Source: Microcebus murinus (lineage: Eukaryota > Chordata > Mammalia > Primates > Cheirogaleidae). From it: a stretch of DNA of 64,000 nt. Location: contig NC_134104.1 in the NCBI RefSeq assembly GCF_040939455.1, positions 142,760,501-142,824,500 on the forward strand, read 5' to 3'. Shown piece after piece: positions 44,092-55,689 of the stretch. Within the stretch, counting starts at the first letter, position 1; each line of letters starts with the position of its first letter. Under the pieces are notes generated by a model, which did not search any database, had not been told where the DNA came from, and saw only the letters and a program-made list of their open reading frames with translations. The translations under genes were made by a program, and so were the position numbers.

Positions 44092-47000
44092 TCAAGCCAA
44101 CTCAATCATTGAGAAACAATAATTAATAAAAGTCAAAAACTAAATCAAACCAGTCAAGGCACCAAGACGCAGGGGGGATATCCACTGTTCGATCAAGGTA
44201 ATAAGGTCTTCCGACGTGAACATTGCACGCCTTTTGTGGATTTTTTTTTTAATTCCTTCTTTCTTTCCTGCCATATATCTGTGTTTTTTCTTTTGAGTTA
44301 TTTCTCGTGTATTGCTTCTTCGTGTTTGTTGAAAGCTGCAGTTGTTATAGATGTACTGTGTTTTGTGTTTCGTTGAAGGAAGGGTGGACTCCCCTTCCCC
44401 CAAATGAGACATAATGGAAAGCTGGAAGTAAATTGAAAAGGGCAATGCTTTTCATCGAAGTCTACGGTGATTTGTATAGGCTTTATGGTAGAAAGTTTGG
44501 AATGCTCTTATGTCATTTGAAAGAGAGCTATAGAAGAGATAGAAAGTTGTAATCTGTTTGTTGTCCTGGTAGCATTGGGGTCCTAGGGCCTAAGTGGTTT
44601 AGGAAAAAGAAAAAGGAAAAAAAAAAAGATGTTCGGTTTTATTTTTACATGCATGATATCTGTGCTTCACTGCAACCTCCAACTTAATGTCTTGTATCTT
44701 AGGTTATAGATATGTGGTAAAATTGAGTTGAACTAGACAGGTGTTTAGAAAGTTTCCCAGGAAGAGGAATTAACTCACTCAATGTTTATGCATAGAAATA
44801 TAGTTGGAATGGAGGTGGTTGTTGTCATCTGCTGAGGTTCATACTTTACCACCTCCTGAAGACACAGAATAAAGACAAGAGTCCAAGCCTAAAAGGAAAC
44901 ACAAAGAGAAAATTGAAAGTTGTAGGGATGGAAAGCTAAGAACCACGGTGCAAGGCTGGCAGAAATCACTTTCATGAAAATGTGTTTAGAGTGTAGATAT
45001 TCATTTTGATTTCTGATTTTTTAAGTCTACTGGTATGACACTTTAGCCCCTCCAAACAAAAAATGACATTCCCCAGAGTTAAAATGAATCCATACAAGAT
45101 TTTATTCAAATGCAGAATAAATCCAAATGATTCCCACTCCCTCTTCATGTGCTTTGGAAATCAGAACTGCTGTGATTGCTTTAAGTAAACAGAAATGGAC
45201 ATGAGAGAAAATCATTATTCATTTGATAAAAGTAAGAAAACCTTGACGCACACTTTGAATAAATACACCTACTTCTTTGATCCTCTATATATGTGTTACC
45301 ACAGGGTGTGCATGTCTTATTAGGATTTTAGTTAATGTCGATTTCATGAAAGACAGTGATTTGGAAGCCAAGAGCTCTGTCTGTGTTTTGTTCAAGTAGC
45401 CGAGTAATCTACTATATTGGCAGTAATTGCTTCTGCTGCATTCATAATGTGAATCGCATGTGACATTATGTGTACACTCTTTTCAGGTTTATATGGGTTT
45501 TCAAGGTATGTATTTGTGTTTGATCCTATATTTCCTTTGTTATCACATTCTTTTACTTTTTATCACTTCAACTACGGAATATTTTGACATTTTCTGGAGA
45601 GTCAGTTTGGGTGTGTTTTCTTTGAGGAATACAGCTCCTCATCACAAAAAATACAAAAAGATAACTGTCTTTGCTTATCAATACTATTATGATTTGGTTT
45701 AAATGCACTTTTAAGACATTTAGATTGCTGTGTGTACATGTCTTAATTTACCTTCTCTGGGCATGATTTGTGTTATTTGACAAACAAAACAAAGTTACTT
45801 TAGGTGAATGCCTATTAAACAGAGTACTTTGTTAAGATGAGGTATACTTAAAGGAACTTATACAGCTCCAGAAATTGGCTTTCAGCTTCTCAGCAACTTA
45901 CTTTCACTAATGCTGATTTATCTTTTACAGTATTTAGCTCAGACTGAGACAGGTTTGTATGTGCCACTAGATTTCCCAGTGACTTTCCTTCTTAGATCCC
46001 AGTTGAGTGTGGTTACCTTGAGAACTGTGGCATTAGCCCCGTTAGAGCATGCTCCACTGGGGAGTTCTGTGCAATCTATTTTTAATGCTATTTAATGAAG
46101 GAGCGGGTGCCTCAATCAGCAATAAAAGAAGCATGAGGGAAGACAGAGCATTGCATGGTTATGGATACTGGAGAAGGATATTTGGAAAGGTAAAGACTGA
46201 CCACTGGGCATGGTAATAGGTCTTAATATTCTATTAATAGAAATCAATGTAATTTAGTGAGAGAATAATACATGAATAGTTTGATATGTGTTTTCATAAA
46301 CCTCTTCACTAGTTCTTAGAAAGAATATTCAATATTTTGAGTTCTTTAAAACTTGAGGGAGTTACTAACCGGGGAGTTCCTGCATGCATACTATTTTTAA
46401 TACCAGCTGTCAGATTCTTGGGTGGTGAGAAGTACAGGAATGATTTCAAATTCCTAAGATATTGTTCTAGCACAGGATTTGGGGCTTGTAACACATTCTG
46501 GGAATAAAATAACTAACATCCTTCTAAGATTCTATGATAACTTAAAGTTCTGCTTTTTCAATCGTTTTATTTTCTTTTACGAACTTGGAGTCTTGGTCCA
46601 GAATTGTGGCAACCAGGTGTAGCAGGAAGTTTTGATTGAACTTGATAGAAGATTTGGTTGTTTCCTCCCTAGCTTTAAGATAAATACCACAGATTAGCAT
46701 ACTGAAGGCTAAATATTTTAAAAATATAAATAGCAGAGGCCGCACTGGTAACTTTTGGAATGTTATAATGAGGGGCAAATTGTCTTAACTTTATAGTGTG
46801 GAAAATACAATAAGCCATCTGTCTGCAACATTTGCATGTATACAGAACACCTGTCTTGAGGTAGAAAGCGAGAATGTTCAGTCAGAAAGGTCTCTTGTTC
46901 ATTTTCATATTAACAACATATTATAATCAGGTTATTCCTTTGTTCGAGTAAAGCTCATTAGACAAAGTGCTTAAATATTTTCAAAATTAATAAAGATAAG

Positions 47001-48674
47001 AGAAAATGAGTTTATGTTAAATGAGGAAGTGAGTCACATAATTATTTTTAAATGAAGCTGTTAGAACAATATGCAAAGTTGATCTGGATTTTGCCAATTT
47101 TTATGACAAATAACCCCCAAAATAAACTACTAAGGAAAATGTATCATAAGGAGTTACTGTGATTTGTTGTTGTTGTTGTTCGTCTTTTCAACTTAGTACT
47201 TCTAGAAGGGGAAAGCAATCCACACTGGCTGTAATATTTCCCTTAGTGATTGCGCCACTTGGACCGCAGTGATGATACCTTTCTCAAGCTTCCCACGTCA
47301 GTGGGCATTTTCATCTGAATTCAATGTGTATTTTGTCTGTGGACAAGATAATGATAAGCTACATGAGTAGAGTGTGGAATGAGTCAGCCACTGAAGACAC
47401 AGTATACAACGTAGCCAAAAGTGAATATGATTGAGAATTCTCATTAGGGTGAATAGGCAGTTTGAAGTCCATAGGTTGGAAATTGCAAATTAGCCATTTG
47501 TATATAAGTCAGTTTAATTCAGATCTGCTTTGTGGCAAGGTTAGGAAAGAATGTGGGGCTTAAAAGTGATCTCGACACTGAAAGCTATTTCTTCTAATGG
47601 TAAGTACTGGCATCAATCTGACTGGTACCACACGGTGGTAGCATGTTTAGAAATTTGTGAATCTCTAATCATAAAAAGAATTGGCTTCCTAAAAATGCAT
47701 TATATCACCTAGGAAGTTCTGAACGTATTTTAAGGCAGTGATGATGAACTTGTAAAACATATACTTCCTCTCATTAGACAAAGGATCTGTATTTTTTAGG
47801 AAATCTATGGTTCCAGAAGCTCTGCATTTCTGTGCACTATGCTTTCGTTTACTTTTTACTCTAACATTTAATGTTAAATATGATAATTGAATTTGAAGCC
47901 CTGATATAAGTAAATGCTGAAAGATTGTCGGTGGTATTAGCAAGAAATATCTGTGACTGGATTTGTTTTTCTCAGGGTGTCTTTCCTTCTGAGTGTTAGT
48001 TTCTTTCAGAGTCCTCATTCCAAGTTCCTTTGAATTGATTTTTTCAGTGCCGTAGTTTTATAATTTAAATTAATTTTGCTCATCTTGGATTAGACTTGGT
48101 CCTATATATTGAAATATTTGAAATACTTCTTGTATTAACATCACAGCCATTTCATTTCTGTGAGGATTAGATATGAGCTAAGATATGAAGTATCTAAATT
48201 GTATACATAATGTTTGATGAAGAATAAAGTGCTTGAGAGAGAATATCAAGTTCATTCAGCAGTTTTTTAATGTTTAGTTACTTTGTTACCTTGTGGTCTC
48301 AAAATCCTCTGCAGTCTGGTGATATTTTCTTTGGGCGTAACATGCCCATATGATATTTTGAATGCACCTTTTTCTAAAATTACTGGGATATAACTGTGCC
48401 TTGGCAAGCAGCTATGCAGGCAAATCAGAAAAGTGAATTGGAATAATTACATCAGGACAATTGAAGAGATGCTGAAACAACAAAAGGGTGGGCTTGAATA
48501 CACCAAATTGGCTCTCTGCTTTCAGATTGAATGCTAACATCATATTATATTCCTCTTTTCTAGCCCCCAGCATAGTTCCTAATATTGCCAGGTGGAGAGA
48601 ATGTTAATTGCTATGTATGGTCAGAGTAGATCAATATTTTAAATTCTTCCACGCAGTTTTTATAACTCACGATT

Positions 48675-48706
<32 letters not shown>

Positions 48707-48715
48707 TATATATAT
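48675..48715. repeat. TA microsatellite with a central CACA break
   Basis: TATATA (48675-48698), then ACACA, then TATATA to 48715. It is self-complementary, so cruciform formation and length variation are possible. Confidence 0.95.
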
Positions 48716-49340
48716 CAATCAATGCGACAGGTTAAGAAGATTTTTTATAAGTTTTGTAATAAAGTGATATCTATTAGGGTCCAATTGCAGTTGTGACATT
48801 AAAATGCTGAATAATTAGTCCAAAATTTTCTCACTCAAGGCACATATTCATAATTTCTTTCAGTCATGAATTCAAATAACAGTTTAAAGTAATATACTAT
48901 ACTTTACAATTGTTCCCCTTATCTAGCAACAGAAAATTATTTCATTTTCTCCAGGTAAAGGAAGGGAGAGTCCGCTAATATTTATCTTTTTTTGAAACAG
49001 ACTTTTTACCACATTTTCACATTTCACACTATTTAAAAATGATAAAATTCTAAAATCCATAGTGGATAACACACAAAATATTAAGATTTTGTTAGTAAAA
49101 TCACTTTTGTAAATATTAACATTGGTTTTAAGATAATTGTGAATAAACTTTGGTTTTAATTTAAAGGAAGAATTCAAGATTTTTAATAGGAAAACTGTTG
49201 CGTCACTTTTTATTTCAAATATTTCAGCACATTTTAAAGAGATTTATTTGGAATATTGTGGGTAATGTTTCCATGCAAAATTGCATAGTGTAATATGCAA
49301 TGTTTTTTCTGCAGCTTTTTCATTGAGTCAGATTCACAAA

Positions 49341-49360
49341 GCTTATCTATCTAGATAAGC
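49341..49360. promoter_or_regulatory. Inverted pair of GATA-type sites
   Basis: GCTTATCT (49341-49348) and AGATAAGC (49353-49360) are exact reverse complements around ATCT. Each contains the GATA-factor consensus AGATAAG or its complement. It lies in repeat-free DNA about 5 kb past the candidate exon. Confidence 0.4.
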
Positions 49361-50187
49361 CCAGTCATCTTTTCCTGATACCTACGCAAGCTAGGAAATA
49401 ATTCCTCGTGAGAAGGGCACCCAAAAGAAGAACTCAGTGACTCCACAACCAAATTTAGTGCTGGAATTCTTAATAATGGATAAGCATTCTTTTACATTTG
49501 TGTTATTTTTGTTACTTCTTTATTATACATTAAACACTTCAGATACCAGAGAAATGGTTTTCATATACTTAACAGATTTCCTTTTAATTGTCATGAAACA
49601 ATACTCACTTCAGAACATTCTGGTCCATAGAATAGTATGTTAAAGGAGAAATAGTTCATGCATATTTACATGTTTTGATCTAGTTGGAATTGAGAAACAC
49701 CAATAAGTGAAATAAGATATTTCAACATTTTTAAAGAACAAAACGCAACATCAGTTTCTAAAAGTTTTATGGTCATACAGATCTGAATAAAATATTCTTT
49801 GACCTGTAAATGAGAAGGCCCAGCTATCATCTAATTGTTCAGTATTTCAAGTTGCTTTCAGGTGATCTCACTACAGTTACATAGATCTAGAAAAATCAAC
49901 CCATTGGTCAATAGAAGGTAAAGTAAGACCAGTGTTACATCACTGAAATTCAATGACTTGTAATTGTTTAACCTTTATTTGCCTGTGAACTCAATGGGAA
50001 AATAAAAAGCTAACAAATTGATTTTGCAGCTTTTTATGTTTCTAAAATCACAAGCTAAAATCCTCACATAAAACTCTAATATATATGGATGAGAAAATAT
50101 CTATAGTCTGCATTGACATGTTTTTCTTAGCATTTTGCTTGTTAATGTGTATGTAACTTTAGTGGAAATCCCAGCGTTGCTGGCATC

Positions 50188-50203
50188 TGATTAAATTTAA
50201 TCA
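50188..50203. promoter_or_regulatory. 16-bp palindrome TGATTAAATTTAATCA (paired homeodomain-type site)
   Basis: A perfect palindrome of two TGATTAA half sites in repeat-free DNA. Paired TAAT-type sites are common in homeodomain-bound enhancers. Nearby TTAATTAATTG (about 50467) adds another. Confidence 0.35.
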
Positions 50204-51604
50204 TCAAAGAACTGTTGGACTGAAAACAAGTAGATCCCATGTAAGTATCTCTCAGAATCAAGATTTACGCAGCATTTGCAAGCTTTAACTTCTCATTGTT
50301 TCTTTAAAACAATTTTTTAAATGGGTGTAAAAAATCTTTGGGTTGAAAATATAGCACGTTATTTTCTTTTTGTAGAGAATAAAGATTAAGAATTATTGTC
50401 AAATTATGGCTCTTTAAGCCAATGTAGCACATAATTGTATTAAAATTGCTATTGAATTCTGCCAAATTAATTAATTGTTAGGATTCTGCAGTCATATCTA
50501 TGATCTTATTTCTTTTATCTGGCCTATGGGAATGATCAAGCTAACACTCTTAAATAGCTTTGTTTTTCCATTTTGTTTATTTTTAACTTACTTGGATATG
50601 CTGGTGGTATAAGAATTTGGGAAATTATCAAACAACTAGCATTACACTAAATTCAAAAATTTCACATCAAACATCAAACAACTAGCTGGTATTAATGAGT
50701 CATCATTTTTTTCACTCCCATGCCAATTTAACTTTGGTGACAACATGTTTCCTTTATGAACATTAAAATCCTTCTCCAACTAACAGCATTCTAGAAAGAT
50801 AAAATAAGATAGCATGTAATCATGTTGCACGTACATACTGCAGCTATCTGCTTACCCCTAGCTTTGTTAAGTACTCAAACAACCCTATGCCTTAATCTTT
50901 AATTATTGTTGCACTTCATCCAGAACTACAGATGACTAACTATTCAGAGGGTTTTTTTTGTTTTGTTTTGTTTTTTTGTCATCAAGATGTGGGAGAGTAT
51001 ACATAGTTAAGGTGACAGTTTATATACTATAAAAACCTTATACATCTTTTAGGACAAGGATATAAATACCCCTCCAAGAGGAACATTATTTTATTCTACA
51101 AGTAATTGTAAAGTCTGCATTATTTGTCAGATATGATGTGGAAGGCTATAGACAGAGATGTTTTGAATTCAGTGGAACTTCTAATTGGAATTCGGGTTAA
51201 AAGTAACAGAATTTGTATACCAAAGGTACCCTAAGAGTTTATCCGAGAGGGAGCTGGTTAACTGTGCTGTGTGTGATGAAGGAAGGCTTATTGAAGAGTT
51301 GCGTGGGGTTCTATGAGATTCTGAAGGTTAGAGAAATGCACAAAATTTGGATTAAAATGAAAGGTCCAGAAAAACAAAGCCTCAAATGTGGTGTATCCAA
51401 ATCTCACACCTCTAAGACTTACCTTCATAAATACACAATCCACCACCTCCATAAATATGCAGTTCACTGCCTGAATTGGTGTTTGGTACTGCAGTTTGAC
51501 TTCTGGGTCTGAGTAAATAACTACCAGTGTGACTCCACTAGTCCAAAACGCTAAAACCTCTCTATGCTTCATCGTTTGTACAGGTAAAATTGTGTAGTTA
51601 ACAC

Positions 51605-51745
51605 CGCTCTAACACAAACAACTTACTAGTTGTGTGACTTCAGCAATTTAGTTCCTCACTGCTTTAATTATCTCATTTATAAAGTGGGAATAAGACCTAC
51701 CGTGCAGGATTAATGACGAAACAAAGCACCTGGCACTGAAAAGAA
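51605..51745 (-). mobile_element. MIR SINE fragment, reverse orientation
   Basis: ACTAGTTGTGTGACTTCAGCAATTTAG, TTTAATTATCTCATTTATAAAGTGGGAATAAGACCTACCGTGCAGGATTAATGACGAAACAAAGCACCTGGCAC is the MIR complement. It is the first interspersed repeat after the CpG island that I recognise. Confidence 0.75.
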
Positions 51746-52384
51746 ACCATCTTCCTTTTATATGAAAAATTCAGGGAGATTGAATCTCATTATATAAATG
51801 AAACACACCTCCCTTAAGGGAAAAAAAATCTTTTTTTTTTTTTTTTTAGTAATTTAGCATACAACTCTTTTCCATTGCTACTCCATAAGAAATTTTGATG
51901 GTTAAATTTGTGACTATCTTGACTCTTTCTGTGCTATGAAATATCAAAGGCCAAACCAAGGTAGTAACTAATCTCAGGGGTGTTCATTGTATAAGGATCA
52001 CGATGTTTAGTAAGACCTTTAACTTCTGTCAGTCTCTAAGGGAAAGAATAGCCTATTTCAGAGTTGTCTAAGAAGTGAACATATAGGTATTATTTCTCTA
52101 GGGCATTTTAGTTGTGTAATTTCCACTAACATGGGTGGCTAAAGAACCAAATCATTGAATAGGAGAAGTTTGGAATGGATCCATGAAGGAATAATCTTAA
52201 ATCCTTCACTCGTGGGTGAGAACCAGTAAACAGTAGACTCGAGGTGGCATAGGAGAAGGAAATGTTTCTCTACAATAGACAAAGCAAGTGGAGCTTTGTG
52301 CTTGCTGAGGGGCTCCCTGACACTCCCACAGAAGGCTTTTGTTTCGTGTTTCCAAGGGCTGAGTAAGCTGTTTGGACAGGGCGA

Positions 52385-52690
52385 CTGATCTGATCTCTGA
52401 TCCTAAAGCATCTTCACGTAATGTTGTGAGTCAGAGCTTCAAGCATGTCCATCCCCCAGACGGTGCACACTGCACTCATTTGGTGTGAATATACCCATCC
52501 CTCCTCCCCTTCCCACCTGCCCAACACCGGATGAATGTTAATACCATATGTGCACATGAGTGTTGATCAATTAGTACCAATTTGATGGTAAGTACACTTG
52601 GTGCTTGTTTTTCCATTCTTGTGATACTTCACTTAGTAGGATGGGCTCCAGTTCTATCCAGGATAATACAAGAGGTGCTAGATCACCACA
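52385..52690 (-). mobile_element. L1 3' UTR and ORF2 end, reverse orientation
   Basis: On the minus strand it follows the L1 at 25180-25430: CTGGATAGAACTGGAGCCCATCCTACTAAGTGAAGTATCAC, GAATGGAAAAACAAGCACC, ACTCATGTGCACAT, GGCAGGTGGGAAGGGGAGGAGGG, GTCTGGGGGATGGACATGC. The poly(A) end is lost or decayed. Same non-human subfamily as 1-101 and 24801-25489. Confidence 0.8.
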
Positions 52691-52699
52691 CCCTATCCC

Positions 52700-55510
52700 T
52701 TATCAAAAAATGGAGAACCACAATAGTATTCCGTGCAGGAGAAGATGAGCCATACAAAGCATAAATGCATCAGATAATTACATTTTATTTTCAATTATAG
52801 TTTGAATATCAGCCATTCATCTGGGAGATAGCATACTCAGAAAGTCATGCAATGAAACTTCTCAGAGAGTGTCTGAGAATACATTAATATGTCTCTGCTC
52901 TTCTAATATTTGTTGGAAAACAAAATATAAGAAAAGGGTGGGCACATTTTCTTCATATATACATATAAAATATATAGAGAGAGCTAGAATCAATGAGCTT
53001 AAAAACCAAAGTCATTTAACCAAGTATATTAAGCAAAAACGTTATTTAACCCTAAATCCTATTTTCCAATATTCTTTTTATTATCCTTAGCAGTACTTGG
53101 CTGGTATAGTACTTGCATGTGGAAGACATTTAATCAAAGTTTGTTAAATTAAAAATTAACCTTTCTGTTGTTGATGGCATCTAATATTCAGAACTTAAAA
53201 TTATAGAAATATAATTTTTATAAAAACTTTATAAAAATATAAAGTTTTAATATTTTTTCCTGAAGTTTCAGTTTAAGTGGATTTGACATTCATTTTTCTG
53301 AAAGAGAACAAAAATGTGCCCTTATATGTAGAATTGTAACTGCACAGAGATTATTTTGGATCTTACCAAGAAGTTTCTTATTCAGATCTCAGATAATGAC
53401 TAGGGATTCTATGGGAACAAAAGGCCCCTAAAACTTCAGTCTGCTTAAACTGAGTACCTATCTCACCATTCCATCTGTGTGGTAAAGAATGACAGTTAAC
53501 GCTCAGTTAATAAGGTCTTGGGAGAGAGGACGAGGCAAAGGCAAGTTTACAAAACAATTTCCAAATTATTGGTACACAGAGCTAGAGACAACTCATCTTA
53601 CTGGATATTAGTTTTTGGAGGGAATAACAGTGATGAAGAAGACCACTTGTGTGGGGAAAGAATTCATTCTTCTAAAGAGTTGAGCAGGTAGACAGTACTG
53701 GATTGCAGGGCAGGGGTGAGGGTGAAAGGGAGAAGAGCACACTAACAAATAGGGGACTTTCAGACCCCCTTCCTGCCTTAAGCAGATCATTTCTCACCAA
53801 GCTATATAGGAGGGTCATTCTTCTCTTCCTGCTACGTGGGAAAGATGATAGGATTAACTTGGGTCAAATGATAAACCATTAAATCTATGCTGGACCTTTG
53901 AGAACTGGATTAATATTTTACCCCTATCTATAAAAATAATCTTGTTTGAAAGGAAGGGATCCAGCTGATGAAGATTGAAATGAGTTACTTTCTTAATTTG
54001 CCTCCTACTATTTTAAGAAATGGCAAGTGTAGTGCTGATTGAATGAACTTCTACTAACCCATCCACTTTCAAAAAAGAAAAAAACAAAAAACTTGGTACC
54101 TTAACTTAGATGAGGAAGCATTAGTTTTCTTTTCTGATCCTGTGGCAGGCTTTGGAACATGTATAAAGCAATAGATTCTGACACAGCTGGCGTTCTCATT
54201 GGGAAGCCAGCAAAATATATTGGGAACAACATTGTATCAAAATAAGGGAACTTCCCTGCAAGCTGAGTTGAGCAGTCAGCTGAGTTCTTGTGTGCTAGTT
54301 GTCAAGGTTTGTCCTTGCATCAGATATCATTATTATTCATTCATTCTTATTTTCCAAATATTTATTGACACTTTCCCTTATGTCAGGTCTCAGGCTAAAT
54401 ATGTGGGAAACCTTGCTGTATAGTATTTTATAGGCAATCGGGTGAGATGAATGCATTTTAACTTTTTTGAATAACGAATAGTTGAGAGTTTAACATAAAT
54501 TCAAAATGATAAGTAGACAGTATCTCGGACAATAAAGCAATATTAGTTAATTTTGACAAATTAGAAAAAATATTTCTTTATCAATAGAGTTAATTGGGAA
54601 ACTCGATAGAGAGTATACCTTGAGAGTAGAAACAATATTATTTCCAGAAGACTGAGCATCACAGATAAGTTTTGGGGGAAAAGTTCGGTTGATGGTAATA
54701 ATCTACAAAATAAAACTAACATTGGGGCAGCCCTCTAACAAGAGAAACAAGATCAACTAAGACAAATGTACATGGAATTAGTATGAGCCAGTCATAATCT
54801 CTTTTTTTGATTCCATAAAATCATACATTTACCACATTATTTAATAGGGCTGTAAGCAGTTTATTCAAACTGATTTGGAATTAGAAACTGGAACCAAAAT
54901 TCAAGGTCCTTTATCATATAAGATAAAAAAAATATATGTATGAACCAGACTGTCAATTTAGAATTAAAAATTAGGTTTTTCTAAAGGCAAGTTATTCTTT
55001 GAGTTTGTTTGGAAATTCCATAGATTAAAAAAAAAAATAGTGTCTATGATTAGAGGGAGATGGGATTATACATGGTTCTGTAGGGAAATCACAGAAGAGT
55101 AAAATATTTGATCTGTAGGTCACCTGAAGGATGATTTTTAAAAATTGGATGCAATTTTTTTCATTGGCAGAAAAAAAGATTTAGCTATTTGGAGGCAGAG
55201 AGGTTTCTGGAGATATATTGCCTCTGACCTGGTTCATGTTCAAATACTTTGATGTGAAATAGTGAGAAAGAACCTACTTTTAGAAGTTAACTATAAAGCA
55301 ACAAAAAATTATACCAGATGATTTCTAAGATCTCTTCCAGTTTACAGTTTCTATGATTCAATGACATTTTTATGTACAATACTCGTGGATTCACTTTTTA
55401 TTGCATCATTCATAAATGTTAATTACACTTTTTCTTTAGCCTTGAAAATAAGCACTAATACTACAAAATAGGAATGAAATAATGGGAAGGTGCTCTTCCC
55501 AAGAATAGTT
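52700..55510. other. No gene or strong repeat recognised
   Basis: Mostly unassigned AT-rich DNA. TTCATTCTTATTTTCCAAATATTTATTGACACTTTCCCTTATGTCAGGTCTCAGGCTAAATATGTGGG at 54335-54402 may be a small L2 piece. AAAACTTTATA (53223-53233) and TATAAAGTTTT (53238-53248) form an AT-rich hairpin. Confidence 0.4.
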
Positions 55511-55519
55511 AAGAAAAGA

Positions 55520-55685
55520 GGATCTGGACTCCCAGACCTGGGCTTAGATCTAACTTTGCAACTTACTAGAAAGGTTTTTAAGCTTTCTAAACCTTAGTTG
55601 TCTCATTTCTAAAATGAGGTTGTTGTAAGAATTACATATATAGTGCTCAGACCAGTGCTGACTATTATTTTATGAATTTATTTAA
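55520..55685 (-). mobile_element. MIR SINE fragment, reverse orientation
   Basis: TCTGGACTCCCAGACCTGGGCTTAGATCTAACTTTGCAACTTACTAG, CTAAACCTTAGTTGTCTCATTTCTAAAATGAGGTTGTTGTAAGAATTACATATATAGTGCTCAGACCAGTGC fits the MIR complement. Confidence 0.75.
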
Positions 55686-55689
55686 TTTT

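Larger units (their letters stand above)
43450..44197 (+). other. Candidate untranslated first exon (5' leader) of an unidentified gene
   Basis: Downstream of the fused GC/CCAAT box the sequence stays GC-rich to about 43975 and then changes abruptly to an A/C-rich stretch. It ends at a donor-like site GATCAAG|GTAATA (exon end 44197), followed by T-rich, intron-like DNA. The +5 base of the donor is T, so the site is not strong. The exon would hold no long frame starting at an ATG in a good setting after 43980, so it would be non-coding leader, with short upstream frames possible in its GC part. Odd features are a GCGA-rich stretch (43459-43500), six CAGAC motifs in 46 bases (43735-43780), and 79 bases with no T and only three G (44013-44091). 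I do not recognise the gene. Start and donor are inferences. Confidence 0.35.
44200..51600. other. Repeat-poor DNA downstream of the candidate first exon; no coding exon recognised
   Basis: I see no Alu, L1, LTR or MIR in this 7.4 kb, only microsatellites (TA-rich at 48675-48715; a GTT run near 47165-47180; a GTTTT run near 50955). If the exon call is right, this is the start of its first intron. Stretches at 47230-47420, 49320-49370 and 50150-50480 look like candidate enhancers (see separate entries). All frames are short and unassigned. Confidence 0.5.
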
